A stretch of 26,846 bases of DNA from positions 1 to 26,846 of the forward strand of contig CAKSLU010000023.1 of NCBI GenBank assembly GCA_934474225.1, in the 5' to 3' direction. The notes below the pieces were generated by a model that did no database searches, had not been told where the DNA came from, and worked only from the letters and a program-made list of their open reading frames with translations. The translations under genes were made by a program, and so were the position numbers. Source of the stretch: an uncultured Eubacteriales bacterium (lineage in GTDB: Bacteria; Bacillota; Clostridia; Oscillospirales; CAG-272). Below, piece after piece: positions 1-9,600 of this stretch (positions are counted from its first letter, which is position 1; every line of letters begins with the position of its first letter).

Positions 1-951
1 TTTATCGGCAAGCCGATCGACTTTGACCGCAAGCTCGGCGTCGCGGTGGTCGGCACGCGGACAATGACCGAATACGGGCGCGATGTGACCTATCGGTTCA
101 GCTATGACCTTGCCTCGGCAGGCGCTGTCATTATCAGCGGCATGGCGCTCGGTGTGGACGGTATGGCGGCGGCAGGCGCACTGGATGCGCAGATGCCGAC
201 GGCGGTCGTGCTCGGCAGCGGTCTCGATGTGGTGTATCCGAAGATGCACACCAAACTGTACAAATGCATTCTGCGCGACGGCTTTGCCGTCAGCGAATAC
301 CCGCCCGGCGCAGAGCCGGACGCGCGCAACTTCCCGCAGCGCAACCGCATTATCAGCGGGCTTGCCCGCTGCGTGCTGGTGACCGAGTGCCCCGAGATGA
401 GCGGCGCGCTGATTACGGCGCGCGAGGCACTGGCAGAGGGGAAACCGCTCTTCGCCGTGCCGGGTGCCGTGACCATGAAGGGCAGTGCGGGCACAAACGA
501 ACTGATTAAGAGCGGCAGCGCGCGGATGGTGACGACGCCTGCCGACATCCTCGACCTGTTTGAGGCGGCGCATTTCCCGGAGCTGGACGCAAGCGCGGTC
601 GGCTTGATGAACTACAATGCCGCCAAGGCGGAGAGTACATACAGCGTCGCCACCAAAACAAGCAAGCTGTCCTGGTCAAAGGTGCGCCGCAAAAAGCCTG
701 AATCCGCACCCGATGACAGCCCGGACACCATCCGGGAGAGCAGCGCGCCGAAGGTCACCGAGGCGTTTGTGCCGATGTCCGAGACCGAGAAGAAGATCTA
801 CGCCTGCATTCCCGAGGAGGGGCAGGTCAGCGTGGATTTAATTGCGGCGGGCAGCGGCGCGCCCGTGCCGGATGTGCTGACCGCTCTGCTTGCCCTGACC
901 TGCAAGGGCGTGGTCAGACAGCTGCCCGGCAATTTTTACACAAGAGTCTGA
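1..951 (+). CDS. dprA: DNA-processing protein DprA (5' truncated by window)
   Basis: The frame is open from base 1, so the N-terminus lies outside the window and 316 residues are visible. DprA/Smf binds incoming single-stranded DNA and loads RecA during transformation. Visible hallmarks of its Rossmann-like DprA domain are LGVAVVGTRTMTEYG near the start of the visible part, SGMALGVDGMAAAGAL, AVVLGSGLDVVYP, the FPQRNRIISGLA block, MSGALITAREALAEGK and AVPGAVTMKGSAGTNELIKSG. A poorly conserved linker follows, and the last ~70 residues (SETEKKIYACIPEEGQVSVDLIAAGSG...) look like the C-terminal winged-helix domain common in this family. An internal GTG at base 46 is not the true start because homologous sequence continues upstream of it. 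It is followed by topA, the usual Firmicutes order. Family identity is secure; whether the strain is competent cannot be judged here. Confidence 0.95.
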   Translation, partial: FIGKPIDFDRKLGVAVVGTRTMTEYGRDVTYRFSYDLASAGAVIISGMALGVDGMAAAGALDAQMPTAVVLGSGLDVVYPKMHTKLYKCILRDGFAVSEYPPGAEPDARNFPQRNRIISGLARCVLVTECPEMSGALITAREALAEGKPLFAVPGAVTMKGSAGTNELIKSGSARMVTTPADILDLFEAAHFPELDASAVGLMNYNAAKAESTYSVATKTSKLSWSKVRRKKPESAPDDSPDTIRESSAPKVTEAFVPMSETEKKIYACIPEEGQVSVDLIAAGSGAPVPDVLTALLALTCKGVVRQLPGNFYTRV

Positions 952-990
952 CGGCATGCCGCACCCGCGGCTGACCGATTGAAATAAACG

Positions 991-1014
991 AAAGGAACTG
1001 CGGCATCGCAGTGT
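991..1014 (+). promoter_or_regulatory. topA ribosome binding site with an intervening hairpin
   Basis: AAAGGA at 991-996 is the only Shine-Dalgarno-like sequence before topA, but it lies 18 nt from the ATG at 1015, too far for normal initiation. Between them CTGCG (998-1002), loop GCAT and CGCAG (1007-1011) form a perfect 5-bp hairpin. If folded, it would bring the Shine-Dalgarno to an effective distance of about 4 nt plus the helix. The base pairing is seen directly; its effect on translation is inferred. Confidence 0.45.
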
Positions 1015-3303
1015 ATGAATATGGCAAATCTGGTGATTGTGGAGTCTCCCGCAAAGGCGAGCACGATTAAAGGATATCTCGGCAGCAACTACAAGGTCGT
1101 CGCCTCCTACGGGCATGTGCGCGACCTGCCGAAGAGCACGCTCGGCGTGGATATTGAGGACAACTTCAAGGCGCATTATATCAACATCCGCGGCAAGGGC
1201 GACCTCATCAAGGCGCTGAAGAAGGACGCCAAGGCGGCAAACAAAGTCTTCCTCGCAACGGACCCTGACCGCGAGGGTGAGGCGATTTCCTGGCATCTTG
1301 CCACCGCGCTGGACCTTGCACCCGAAAAGTGCAGCCGCGTGGCGTTCAACGAGATTACAAAGACGGCGATTAAGGATGCCATCAAGCATCCGCGCGAGAT
1401 TGACATCGACCTTGTCAATTCGCAGCAGGCGCGGCGCATTCTCGACCGCATCGTCGGCTACAAACTCAGCCCGTTCCTGTGGAAGAGCGTCAAGAGCGGA
1501 CTTTCCGCAGGCCGTGTGCAGACCGTCGCCGCGCGCATTATTGTAGAGCGCGAGGCGGAGATCCGCGCATTCGTTCCGCAGGAATACTGGACGATTGACG
1601 CGCTGCTCACCGCGCCGGACGGCAAGCCGCTGAAGGCGCGCCTGGTCGGCAAAGGCAAGAGCAAAGTGAAACTCGCCTCCGAAGACGATGTCAAGCAGGT
1701 GCTTGCCGAAATCGGCAGGGATGCGTTTGTCTGCAAGACGGTCAAAAAGACGGCGAAGACCAAACAGCCTGCGCCGCCGTTCACCACCTCGACCATGCAG
1801 CAGGAGGCGTCCCGCAAGCTCGGCTTCCAGTCGCAGCGCATCATGCGCGTGGCGCAGGAACTGTACGAAGGCATCAACCTCGGCGCGGAAAACGGCGGCG
1901 TGCAAGGTATTATCACCTATATGCGTACCGACTCGCTCCGCATTTCGACCGAGGCGCAGGCGGCAGCGCTTGAGCTGATCGGCGAAAAGTACGGCGAGGG
2001 GTATTGCCCCACCCGCCCGCGCGTTTACAAGACCAAGGCGAATGCGCAGGATGCGCATGAAGCCATCCGCCCCTCGAATGTCAAGCTCGAGCCTGCGCAT
2101 ATCCGCAAATATCTGTCGAATGACCAGTACAAGCTGTATAAACTGATCTGGGATCGCTTTGTTTCCAGCCAGATGGCGTCTGCCGTACTCGATACCGAGA
2201 CGGTGGACTTTGACGCAAACGGCTACACCTTCCGCACCAGCGGCTACACCGTCCGCTTCCAGGGCTACATGGCGGTCTATGAGGAATCCACCGACGAGGC
2301 GCCGAAGAGCGAGAACGGCGAGGTCGGCAAGAACGAGAAGATTCCGCCGCTCCATGAGGAGGACAGACTTCCGCTCCGCGACTTTGACAGCGTCAAGCAC
2401 TTCACCGAAGCGCCCCCGCGCTTCACCGAAGCATCGCTGATCAAATTTCTCGAGGAGAAGGGCATCGGACGCCCGAGTACCTACACCTCGATCATCACCA
2501 CCATTGTAGACCGCCGCTATGTTTCCCGCGAGGGCAGAGCGCTTGTGCCGACTTCGCTCGGCGAGGTCACGACAAAACTGCTGATGGAGAATTTCCCCGA
2601 GGTGGTGGACTATGCGTTCACCGCACAGATGGAGACCCGCTTTGACGACATTGCCCGCGGCGAAACCACGGCAGAGGCGGTGCTTGCGTCCTTCTACGGC
2701 GGCTTTGAAAAGTCGCTCGAAGCGGCGGAGGAAAAACTCAAGGAGAACACCATCGACCTGCCCGCCGAGGAGACCGACATCATCTGCGACAAGTGCGGCA
2801 GCCGCATGATCGTGAAGAACGGCCGCTTCGGCCGCTTTGCCGCCTGCCCGAACTATCCCGAGTGCAAGAACACAAAGCCCATCGGCCCGGATGGCAAGGA
2901 AATCGTCCGCGAGGAGAAGCCGCAGGTCGTCGCCGACTTCAAGTGCGAACTTTGCGGCGGCGATATGGTGCTGCGGAACGGTCGCTATGGCAGTTTCTAT
3001 GCCTGCGTCAACTATCCGAAGTGCAAGTTCACCAAGCAGCCCGCGCGTGAAATCGGCGTGGCGTGCCCCAAGTGCGGCGCGCCGCTTGTCTCCAAGACCG
3101 GCAAGAAGCGCACGGTGTTCTACAGCTGCTCGCGCTATCCCGAGTGCGATTTCTCCTCCTGGGATATGCCGACGAACGAAAAATGCCCCGACTGCGGCGA
3201 GATGCTCTTCCGCAAGAAGGGGAAGAACCAGTATGTCTGCCACAACAAGGACTGCGGCTATAAGGCAGACGCCCCCGAGATGCCCGAGAGCGAGGAAAAG
3301 TAA
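1015..3303 (+). CDS. topA: DNA topoisomerase I (type IA)
   Basis: The product is 762 residues and relaxes negative supercoils by a type IA strand-passage mechanism. The N-terminal TOPRIM domain begins NLVIVESPAKASTIKGYLG and carries ATDPDREGEAISWHL with the metal-binding acidic residues near 82-89. The catalytic tyrosine is Y302 in GIITYMRTDSLRIS (bases 1918-1920). The C-terminus has four Cys4 zinc-ribbon units: CDKCG...CPNYPEC, CELCG...CVNYPKC, CPKCG...CSRYPEC and CPDCG...CHNKDCG, as expected for Firmicutes TopA. The ATG at 1015 is chosen; the in-frame ATG at 1021 is an alternative. The gene follows dprA by about 60 nt, and its stop codon directly abuts the TTG start of trmFO. Confidence 0.97.
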   Translation: MNMANLVIVESPAKASTIKGYLGSNYKVVASYGHVRDLPKSTLGVDIEDNFKAHYINIRGKGDLIKALKKDAKAANKVFLATDPDREGEAISWHLATALDLAPEKCSRVAFNEITKTAIKDAIKHPREIDIDLVNSQQARRILDRIVGYKLSPFLWKSVKSGLSAGRVQTVAARIIVEREAEIRAFVPQEYWTIDALLTAPDGKPLKARLVGKGKSKVKLASEDDVKQVLAEIGRDAFVCKTVKKTAKTKQPAPPFTTSTMQQEASRKLGFQSQRIMRVAQELYEGINLGAENGGVQGIITYMRTDSLRISTEAQAAALELIGEKYGEGYCPTRPRVYKTKANAQDAHEAIRPSNVKLEPAHIRKYLSNDQYKLYKLIWDRFVSSQMASAVLDTETVDFDANGYTFRTSGYTVRFQGYMAVYEESTDEAPKSENGEVGKNEKIPPLHEEDRLPLRDFDSVKHFTEAPPRFTEASLIKFLEEKGIGRPSTYTSIITTIVDRRYVSREGRALVPTSLGEVTTKLLMENFPEVVDYAFTAQMETRFDDIARGETTAEAVLASFYGGFEKSLEAAEEKLKENTIDLPAEETDIICDKCGSRMIVKNGRFGRFAACPNYPECKNTKPIGPDGKEIVREEKPQVVADFKCELCGGDMVLRNGRYGSFYACVNYPKCKFTKQPAREIGVACPKCGAPLVSKTGKKRTVFYSCSRYPECDFSSWDMPTNEKCPDCGEMLFRKKGKNQYVCHNKDCGYKADAPEMPESEEK

Positions 3304-4635
3304 TTGGCAAAAATCAGAATTATCGGCGCGGGGCTTGCCGGCTGCGAGGCAGCATGGCAGGCGGCGGAGCGCGGCGTGGAAGTTACGCTCTGCGAGATGA
3401 AGCCGAAGAAGTTTACCCCCGCGCACCACAGCGAAAACTTTGCCGAGCTGGTCTGCTCCAATTCGCTTCGCTCGGGCGAGCTTTCCAACGCGGTCGGACT
3501 CCTGAAAGAGGAGATGCGCCGCCTCGGCTCCCTGATTATCGAAGCGGCGGATGCCACCGCCGTCCCGGCGGGCAGCGCGCTTGCCGTGGACAGAACCGGC
3601 TTTTCGGCGTATATCACCGACAAAATCAGAAAGCATCCGAACATCACGGTTGTCGAAACCGAGGTTTGCGAATTGCCGGCGGACGGTGTGACCGTCGTCG
3701 CGTCCGGCCCGCTCACCTCGGACGCGCTTTCGGCTGCGATTGACCGCCGCGTCGGCGGCAAAAAGCTGCATTTCTTCGATGCGGCGGCTCCCATCGTGGA
3801 CTTTGCCAGCATCAATATGGACATCGCCTTTTTTGCCTCGCGCTATGGCAAGGGCGAGGCGTCCTACATCAACTGCCCGATGACCAAGGAGCAGTACGAC
3901 GTGTTTTACGACGCGCTGATTCACGCCAAAGAGGCGGAGCTGAAGGAGTTTGACAAGGAGAGCCAGCGCGACCTCAAGGTCTTCGAGGGCTGCATGCCGG
4001 TCGAAGTCATGGCGCGCCGCGGCTATGAAACGCTGCTGTTCGGTCCGCTCAAGCCGGTCGGACTGCCGCTGCCCACCACGGGCAAGGACGCCTATGCCGT
4101 GGTGCAGCTGCGGCAGGACAACGCGGCGGGCACGATGTACAACATTGTCGGCTTCCAGACGCACCTGACCTTCCCGGAGCAGAAGCGGGTCTTCTCGCTG
4201 ATTCCGGGACTGGAGAACGCGGAGTTCATGCGCTACGGCGTGATGCACCGCAATACCTATCTGCAATCTCCCGGGCTGCTTGCGGCGGACTATTCCATGC
4301 TCGATGCGCCGAATCTGTTCTTCGCGGGGCAGATGACCGGCGTCGAGGGCTATGTGGAGTCGGCTGCGTCCGGTCTTGTCGCAGGTATAAATGCGGCGTG
4401 CGCCGCACAAGATAAGCCGCGCGTACTTTTTCCGCGCGAATGCGTCATCGGCTCGATGGCTGCCTATGTCAGCACGGGCGGCACGGGCGCATTTGTGCCG
4501 ATGAATGCGAATTTCGGCATTGTGCCGCCGCTGGATATGCGCGTGAAGGGCGGCAAAAAGGTGAGAAACGAGGCGCTCGCCGCGCGTTCGCTTGCGGCGA
4601 TAGACGCTTTTTGCCTGTCTTTGAATGAGAAGTGA
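3304..4635 (+). CDS. trmFO: tRNA (uracil-54-C5)-methyltransferase, folate/FAD-dependent TrmFO
   Basis: This 443-residue flavoprotein makes ribothymidine at position 54 of tRNA using methylenetetrahydrofolate. The N-terminus is a dinucleotide-binding motif, IRIIGAGLAGCEAAWQAAERG, followed by EMKPKKFTPAHHSENFAELVCSNSLRS, a TrmFO/GidA-related signature. Conserved blocks GPLKPVGLP, FAGQMTGVEGYVESAASGL and STGGTGAFVPMNANFGI follow. The start is a TTG that begins at the base after the topA TAA. It is supported by GAGG at 3292-3295, 8 nt upstream, and by the dinucleotide-binding strand beginning right after it. The zero-base junction suggests translational coupling to topA. Confidence 0.96.
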   Translation: MAKIRIIGAGLAGCEAAWQAAERGVEVTLCEMKPKKFTPAHHSENFAELVCSNSLRSGELSNAVGLLKEEMRRLGSLIIEAADATAVPAGSALAVDRTGFSAYITDKIRKHPNITVVETEVCELPADGVTVVASGPLTSDALSAAIDRRVGGKKLHFFDAAAPIVDFASINMDIAFFASRYGKGEASYINCPMTKEQYDVFYDALIHAKEAELKEFDKESQRDLKVFEGCMPVEVMARRGYETLLFGPLKPVGLPLPTTGKDAYAVVQLRQDNAAGTMYNIVGFQTHLTFPEQKRVFSLIPGLENAEFMRYGVMHRNTYLQSPGLLAADYSMLDAPNLFFAGQMTGVEGYVESAASGLVAGINAACAAQDKPRVLFPRECVIGSMAAYVSTGGTGAFVPMNANFGIVPPLDMRVKGGKKVRNEALAARSLAAIDAFCLSLNEK

Positions 4636-4646
4636 GGAGTGTGCAC

Positions 4647-5714
4647 ATGAAAATTATCATTGATGTGATGAGCGGCGACAACGCCCCGGGCGAACTGGTG
4701 CGCGGCGCGGTTATGTCGCGCGATGAACTCGGCGTGTCCGTCGTGATGGTCGGGCACCGCGAGACGATAGAGCAGATTGCTGCCGCCGATGGACTTGACC
4801 TTGCGGATATAGAGATCGTCGATACCGATGTGGTCATCGACATGGAGGACCCCGCCCTCAGCGTTGTGCGGGATAAGAACCGCTCCTCGATGGCAATCGG
4901 TCTGCATATGCTGGCAAACGGCGAGGGCGATGCCTTCGTCAGCGCGGGCAATACCGGCGCGCTCCTTGCGGGCGCAACGCTGATTGTCCGCCGCATCAAG
5001 GGCGTTCACCGCGCCGCCATCGGCACGGTCATTCCGTTCCCTGTGCCGGTGCTGCTCCTGGATTCGGGCGCGAATACCGAGGTGGATGAGAAGACGCTCC
5101 TGCAATTTGCCGTCATGGGTTCTGCCTATATGGAAAAGCTGTATGCGCTGCCGCGCGCCCGCGTCGGTCTGCTCAACAACGGCACCGAGCCGACCAAGGG
5201 AACGCCGCTCTATAAGAGCGCGCATGCCGTGCTTGCCGAGTCTGAGCTTATCGACTTTGTCGGCAATGTCGAGGCAAAGGCCGTTCCGTTTGACACCTGC
5301 GATGTTCTGGTCTGCGACGGCTTCACCGGCAATATTCTGCTCAAGACCGTGGAGGGCATGGGCAAGTTCATGATGCAGACGCTGAAGGGCATCCTCACCG
5401 AGAATGCCGTCACCAAAATCGGTGCGCTCGTCATGCGCCGTCAGCTGAAGAATATGAAGTCGCAATTTGACACCTCCGAGCACGGCGGTGCGCCGCTGCT
5501 CGGCATTTCCAAGCCGGTCATCAAGGCGCACGGCTCGTCCGACGCCCGCGCGATTATGAACGCGGTGCGCCAGGCAGTCGCCTACACCGAGACCGGCGTG
5601 ACCTACGACATCGCCGCGCACGCGGGCAGCCTGCTGCAAAAGGCGCCCGAAAGTGCGGAAAAACCGTCGGATAAGGCGGCAGACGCACCGCAGACCGACG
5701 GCGCCGCAGACTGA
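4647..5714 (+). CDS. plsX: Phosphate acyltransferase PlsX
   Basis: PlsX converts acyl-ACP to acyl-phosphate, feeding PlsY for phosphatidic acid synthesis at the membrane. The 355-residue product starts MKIIIDVMSGDNAPGELVRGAV, the family's N-terminal motif. It also carries SVVRDKNRSSMAIGLHMLANGEGDAFVSAGNTGALL, VGLLNNGTEPTKGTPLYKSA and VLVCDGFTGNILLKTVEGM. The ATG at 4647 is preferred over an upstream in-frame GTG at 4632 because AGGAG at 4635-4639 is 7 nt before it. The Shine-Dalgarno shares its first base with the trmFO stop, so the genes are adjacent. The last ~25 residues (KAPESAEKPSDKAADAPQTDGAAD) are a disordered, Ala/Asp-rich tail beyond the usual end. Downstream is rnc, with no acpP between. 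Confidence 0.96.
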   Translation: MKIIIDVMSGDNAPGELVRGAVMSRDELGVSVVMVGHRETIEQIAAADGLDLADIEIVDTDVVIDMEDPALSVVRDKNRSSMAIGLHMLANGEGDAFVSAGNTGALLAGATLIVRRIKGVHRAAIGTVIPFPVPVLLLDSGANTEVDEKTLLQFAVMGSAYMEKLYALPRARVGLLNNGTEPTKGTPLYKSAHAVLAESELIDFVGNVEAKAVPFDTCDVLVCDGFTGNILLKTVEGMGKFMMQTLKGILTENAVTKIGALVMRRQLKNMKSQFDTSEHGGAPLLGISKPVIKAHGSSDARAIMNAVRQAVAYTETGVTYDIAAHAGSLLQKAPESAEKPSDKAADAPQTDGAAD

Positions 5715-5727
5715 GAAGGGAGATACC

Positions 5728-6444
5728 ATGCAGAATTTTCGAAAGGACAGAGCCGAGCTGGAAAAGACCATCGGCTACACCTTTGCGGACAGAACACTCC
5801 TCGAAACAGCGCTGACGCATTCGTCCTATTCCAATGAGGCAAAGGGGCGCGGCGCTGTCGTCGAGTGCAACGAGCGGTTGGAATTTCTCGGCGACTCGGT
5901 GCTCTCGCTGGTGGCAAGCGAATACCTGTTTTCCGCATTCTCGGACTGCCCTGAGGGGGAGCTGACGCGGATGCGCGCCGAAATCGTCTGCGAAAAGGCG
6001 CTGTGCGTGCTGGCAAAGAAAATCGGGCTGGGTGAATTTCTGTGCCTCGGGCACGGCGAGGAACTGGGCGGCGGGCGCGAGCGCCCGTCTCTGCTTGCCG
6101 ATGCGTTTGAAGCGCTGCTGGCCGCGATGTTTCTCGACAGCGGCAGGGACAAGGACCGCGTGGCGGCGTTCCTGCAGCCGCTTCTGATGGAGGAGCTTGC
6201 CAAGCTGGAGATCAGCGGCGCGGCGAAGGACTTCAAGACCATCCTGCAGCAGGTCGTGCAGCAGGCGGGCGGCGAGATTCTCGAATATTTCGTTGTGGAC
6301 GAGCGCGGACCCGACCATGACAAGCGCTTCACGGTAGAAGCAAGGCTCAACAGCAATGTCATCGGCCGCGGCGAGGGCAAGAGCAAGCGCGCCGCCGAGC
6401 AGATGGCAGCAAAGCAGGCGCTCGAGTTGTTCGGCGAAGAATGA
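5728..6444 (+). CDS. rnc: Ribonuclease III
   Basis: RNase III cleaves double-stranded RNA in rRNA precursors and structured mRNAs. The 238-residue product has the N-terminal nuclease domain with the signature NERLEFLGDSVLSL (acidic catalytic residues), HSSYSNEAKGR before it, and LLADAFEALLAAMFLDSG, which contains the second pair of metal ligands. The C-terminal double-stranded RNA-binding domain runs from DFKTILQQVVQQAGG to RAAEQMAAKQALELF with the KSKRAAEQMAAKQAL helix. The start ATG 5728 is preceded by a GGGAG Shine-Dalgarno at 5718-5722; a longer in-frame opening from 5653 would run back into plsX and lacks a ribosome binding site. It is the last gene of the dprA-rnc run, and its stop is 2 nt from an exceptionally long hairpin. 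Confidence 0.97.
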   Translation: MQNFRKDRAELEKTIGYTFADRTLLETALTHSSYSNEAKGRGAVVECNERLEFLGDSVLSLVASEYLFSAFSDCPEGELTRMRAEIVCEKALCVLAKKIGLGEFLCLGHGEELGGGRERPSLLADAFEALLAAMFLDSGRDKDRVAAFLQPLLMEELAKLEISGAAKDFKTILQQVVQQAGGEILEYFVVDERGPDHDKRFTVEARLNSNVIGRGEGKSKRAAEQMAAKQALELFGEE

Positions 6445-6446
6445 AC

Positions 6447-6516
6447 AAAACGGGATTTTTCAGGCAGAAAGAGAGCCGACAGACTTTCTCCCTGTCCGAA
6501 AAGTCCCGTTTTTTCT
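6447..6516 (+). terminator. Long rnc 3' hairpin and rho-independent terminator
   Basis: Bases 6447-6475 pair with 6484-6512 around an 8-nt loop. Of 29 positions, 26 pair, three of them G-U, with mismatches only at 6462/6497, 6468/6491 and 6469/6490. The base of the stem is A4-CGGGA...TCCCG-T4, followed by TTCTTTTC, so it can act as a terminator. It is far longer than needed for that, and begins 2 nt after the RNase III stop codon. Confidence 0.85.
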
Positions 6517-6539
6517 TTTCAAATAATTCGGGAAAAATG

Positions 6540-6568
6540 TTGAAAAAAGCGCCCGGTTGTTATATAAT
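6540..6568 (+). promoter_or_regulatory. Sigma-A promoter for smc operon
   Basis: TTGAAA (6540-6545), a 17-nt spacer and TATAAT (6563-6568) give a near-consensus sigma-A promoter. It sits in the only A+T-rich gap before smc, just after the rnc terminator, so transcription of the smc run is probably independent of dprA-rnc. The leader would be about 55 nt. Confidence 0.85.
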
Positions 6569-6630
6569 ATATACTTAGCTATTATTGTAACTTGCGACAT
6601 TGCAAATTTGACGGAAACGGAGGGCTGCGC

Positions 6631-9600
6631 GTGTACCTGAAATCGCTTGAACTGCACGGTTTCAAGTCTTTTCCGAACAAGACGGTGCTGAATTTTGAGC
6701 CGGGCGCCACCGTGGTCATCGGGCCGAACGGCAGCGGCAAATCCAATATTTCGGACGCGATGCGCTGGGTGCTCGGCGAGATTTCCAGCAAGAATATCCG
6801 CGGCGCCAAGATGGAGGATGTCATTTTCGGCGGCGCAGACACGCGCAAGCCGATGAGCTTTGCCGAGGTGTCGGTCACCTTTGACAACAGCACGGGCGAA
6901 CACCGCATGGATGTCCCCTATGACGAAATCACGGTCACGCGCCGTTATTTCCGCTCGGGCGAGAGCGAGTATTTCATCAATCGCCGCGCGGTGCGGCTGA
7001 AGGATATTCATGAGCTGTTCATGAACACCGGCATCGGACGCGAGGGGTATTCGGTCATCGGGCAGGGCAAGATTGCCGAGATTCTTTCGCGCAAGAGCGA
7101 GGATCGCCGCAATGTCTTTGAGGAAGCGGCGGGCATCGCCAAGTACCGCTACAAGAAGCACGAGGCGGAGAAAAAACTCGCTGCCACGGATGAAAACCTG
7201 GTGCGCCTCACCGATATTGCGGGCGAACTCGGCAGTCGGGTCGGTCCGCTGGAAAAGGAATCGCAGAAGGCGAAGAAGTACCTCGAAATTTACGAGGGTA
7301 AAAAACGCGCGGATGTCAGCCTGTGGATTCACGACAGCGGCGTTTTACAGGGCAAAATCGCCGAGGCGGAAAAGGCGGTCAGCCTTTCTGCGCACGAGTT
7401 GGAGGTCGCCGAGGACAGCCTGCGCGCACTCGAAACGCAGAGCGACAAGCTGTTTGAGGAGAGCCAGCGCACGAAGATGGCGTCCGAGAAACTGCTCACC
7501 GAGATGAGCACGCTGAAGGAAAAGATTCACGAGGCGGACAGCGCCTATAAGGTCTCCGAAAACGAAATCGCGCATAAGACCGAGCTTGCCAAGCAGGCAA
7601 ACGAAACGATAGAGAGCGCGGCGGCATCCACGGATGCCGTGCAGCACGCCTTTGCCGAGGTGGAGACGCAGATGGCGGCGACGAGGGAGACGCTTGCCGC
7701 TACCGAGGCGGAGAAAAACGCGCTTGCCGAGCGGCAGGCGGCGTGCGGCATGCGCGCCGAGGCGTTTGAGCGCGAGCTGGACGCAAAGCAGGTCGAGATT
7801 CAGAAGCTGCACGACGCCTCGGTGGACATCAAGGTGCGCGTCAGCGTGCTGGAAAACACGCTCAGCACAGACAGCCTTGCCGGGGATGCGGCACGCGCCG
7901 AAATCGCGGCATACGAGGAGGAGGCAAAGCGCTTCTCCGACGAGATTGCGCAAACCACCGCCGGTATCGACGCCTACAAGGCAAACGCGGCGAAGACCGA
8001 CGAGATGCTTGCCGCGTGCGCGGCGGCATGTGATGCGGCGCGCGAGAAGCGGGAGGATTTGCAGGCGCAGGCGGCGGACGAAAAGCTGCGGCTGGACGGC
8101 TACACGCACCGCGCGGACGCACTGCGGCGCATGGAGGAGCTGTTTGAGGGTTATTCCGGCAGCGTCCGCTTTGTGATGCAGGCATACGGTGAGGGCAAAA
8201 TCCGCGGCGGCGAGGTCTACGGACCGATTTCCAAGCTGATTCGCGTGCCCGAAAAATATGTGACCGCCATTGAAACCGCGCTCGGCGCGAATATTCAGAA
8301 TATTGCGGTCGAAAATGAAGATGTGGCAAAGTCGGCGATTCGCGTCCTGAAGGATGCGCATGCCGGGCGCGCCACCTTCTATCCGCTCACCTCCGCCACG
8401 GCGCAGGATGAGACCGAGGAGATGATTCGCGCGCGGAAATACGCGGGCTACATCGGCAGGGCGGATTTGCTGTTTGACTATGACAAAAAGTTTGCCGAGG
8501 TCATGCGCAGCATTCTCGGCAGAACGCTGATTTTCGACACGCTGGACAATGCGTCGAAGATGGCGCGTGAGCAGAAGTACCACGTCAAGGTGGTCACACT
8601 GGACGGGCAAATTATCAATGCGGGCGGCTCGTATACGGGCGGCTCGGTGCGCCGCGACAGCGGCATTTTGACCCGCACGGCGGAGATTCAGTCGCTGGAC
8701 AAGTCGGCGGCATCGTCGAAAAAGGCGCTTGCCGCGCTGGAAGGGCAGATTGCCGACGCGCAGAAGGCGGAGCAGGATGCGCAGACGCGCCATGCGGGCG
8801 CTTTGCAGCAGAAGGAAATCGTCACGACGCTGACGGCGTCCGAGACCGCGCATCTCGAGGCACTGCGCGCCAAACTCGAGACCAACACGGGGCTGCGCGA
8901 AAAGCTGAATGCGGACATCGAGCGCCTGCGCGACCAGCAGAGCGGCGGCGAGAGCGAGATTGCGGCACTGAAGCAGCAGGCAGAGGCGAATGCGCAGAAA
9001 ATCGAGGCGCTGCGCGCCGAGCGCGCCGCGAAGGACGAGGAACGGAACGACGCGCTGGACGAGGCGCGTGAAATGGAGCGCCGCATCGCACAGACCGACG
9101 TGCGCATTGCCGAAATCCGCAAGGATACAGAGGCGCTCGACGCCCGCCGCGCCGAACTCGGCGCGCGGATGCGCGAGATTGCCGAGACGGTGGCGGCGGC
9201 GCAGGCAACCGTAGGTCGCCTGACCGCCGAGGTCGACGCGCTGCGCCGCGCCGGTGAAGCGAACCGCGAGGAGACCGCACAGATGATGGCGCGGCTGGAA
9301 ATCGTCACGAGCAAGCGCGGGGACGCCGAGGTCGGCACGGCGGAATACGAGCAGAAGCTGCAGGAAGTGCGGCTGAAAACGCGGGAGCGGAACAGCCAGA
9401 AGGAGCTTATCCTCGACGCGCACAACAAAAACGAGATTCGCCTGCGTGCGCTCTGCGCCGAGGCGGACAAGCAATCCGAGCGCATGGCGGAGGAATATGA
9501 GCTGACCTTTGCGGCGGCACTGGAACTCGGCTATCCGCCGCTTGCGGAGAGCGAGTGCGCGGCGGTCCGGTCGGCTGCGGCGGACTATCGCAGGCAGATG

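Noticed and set aside
953..975. GCCGC-ACCC-GCGGC hairpin after dprA as a terminator
   Set aside because: No T-tract follows, and topA has no promoter of its own, so the genes are probably co-transcribed.
838..4410. A 1190-codon open frame on the minus strand opposite topA and trmFO
   Set aside because: It is antisense to two clear core genes, has low-complexity Arg/Leu/Ala-rich content and no recognisable domain. Long antisense frames are expected from high third-position G+C.
5653..5727. A longer N-terminus for RNase III
   Set aside because: It overlaps the plsX 3' end, is Arg-rich and unlike RNase III; ATG 5728 has a good ribosome binding site.
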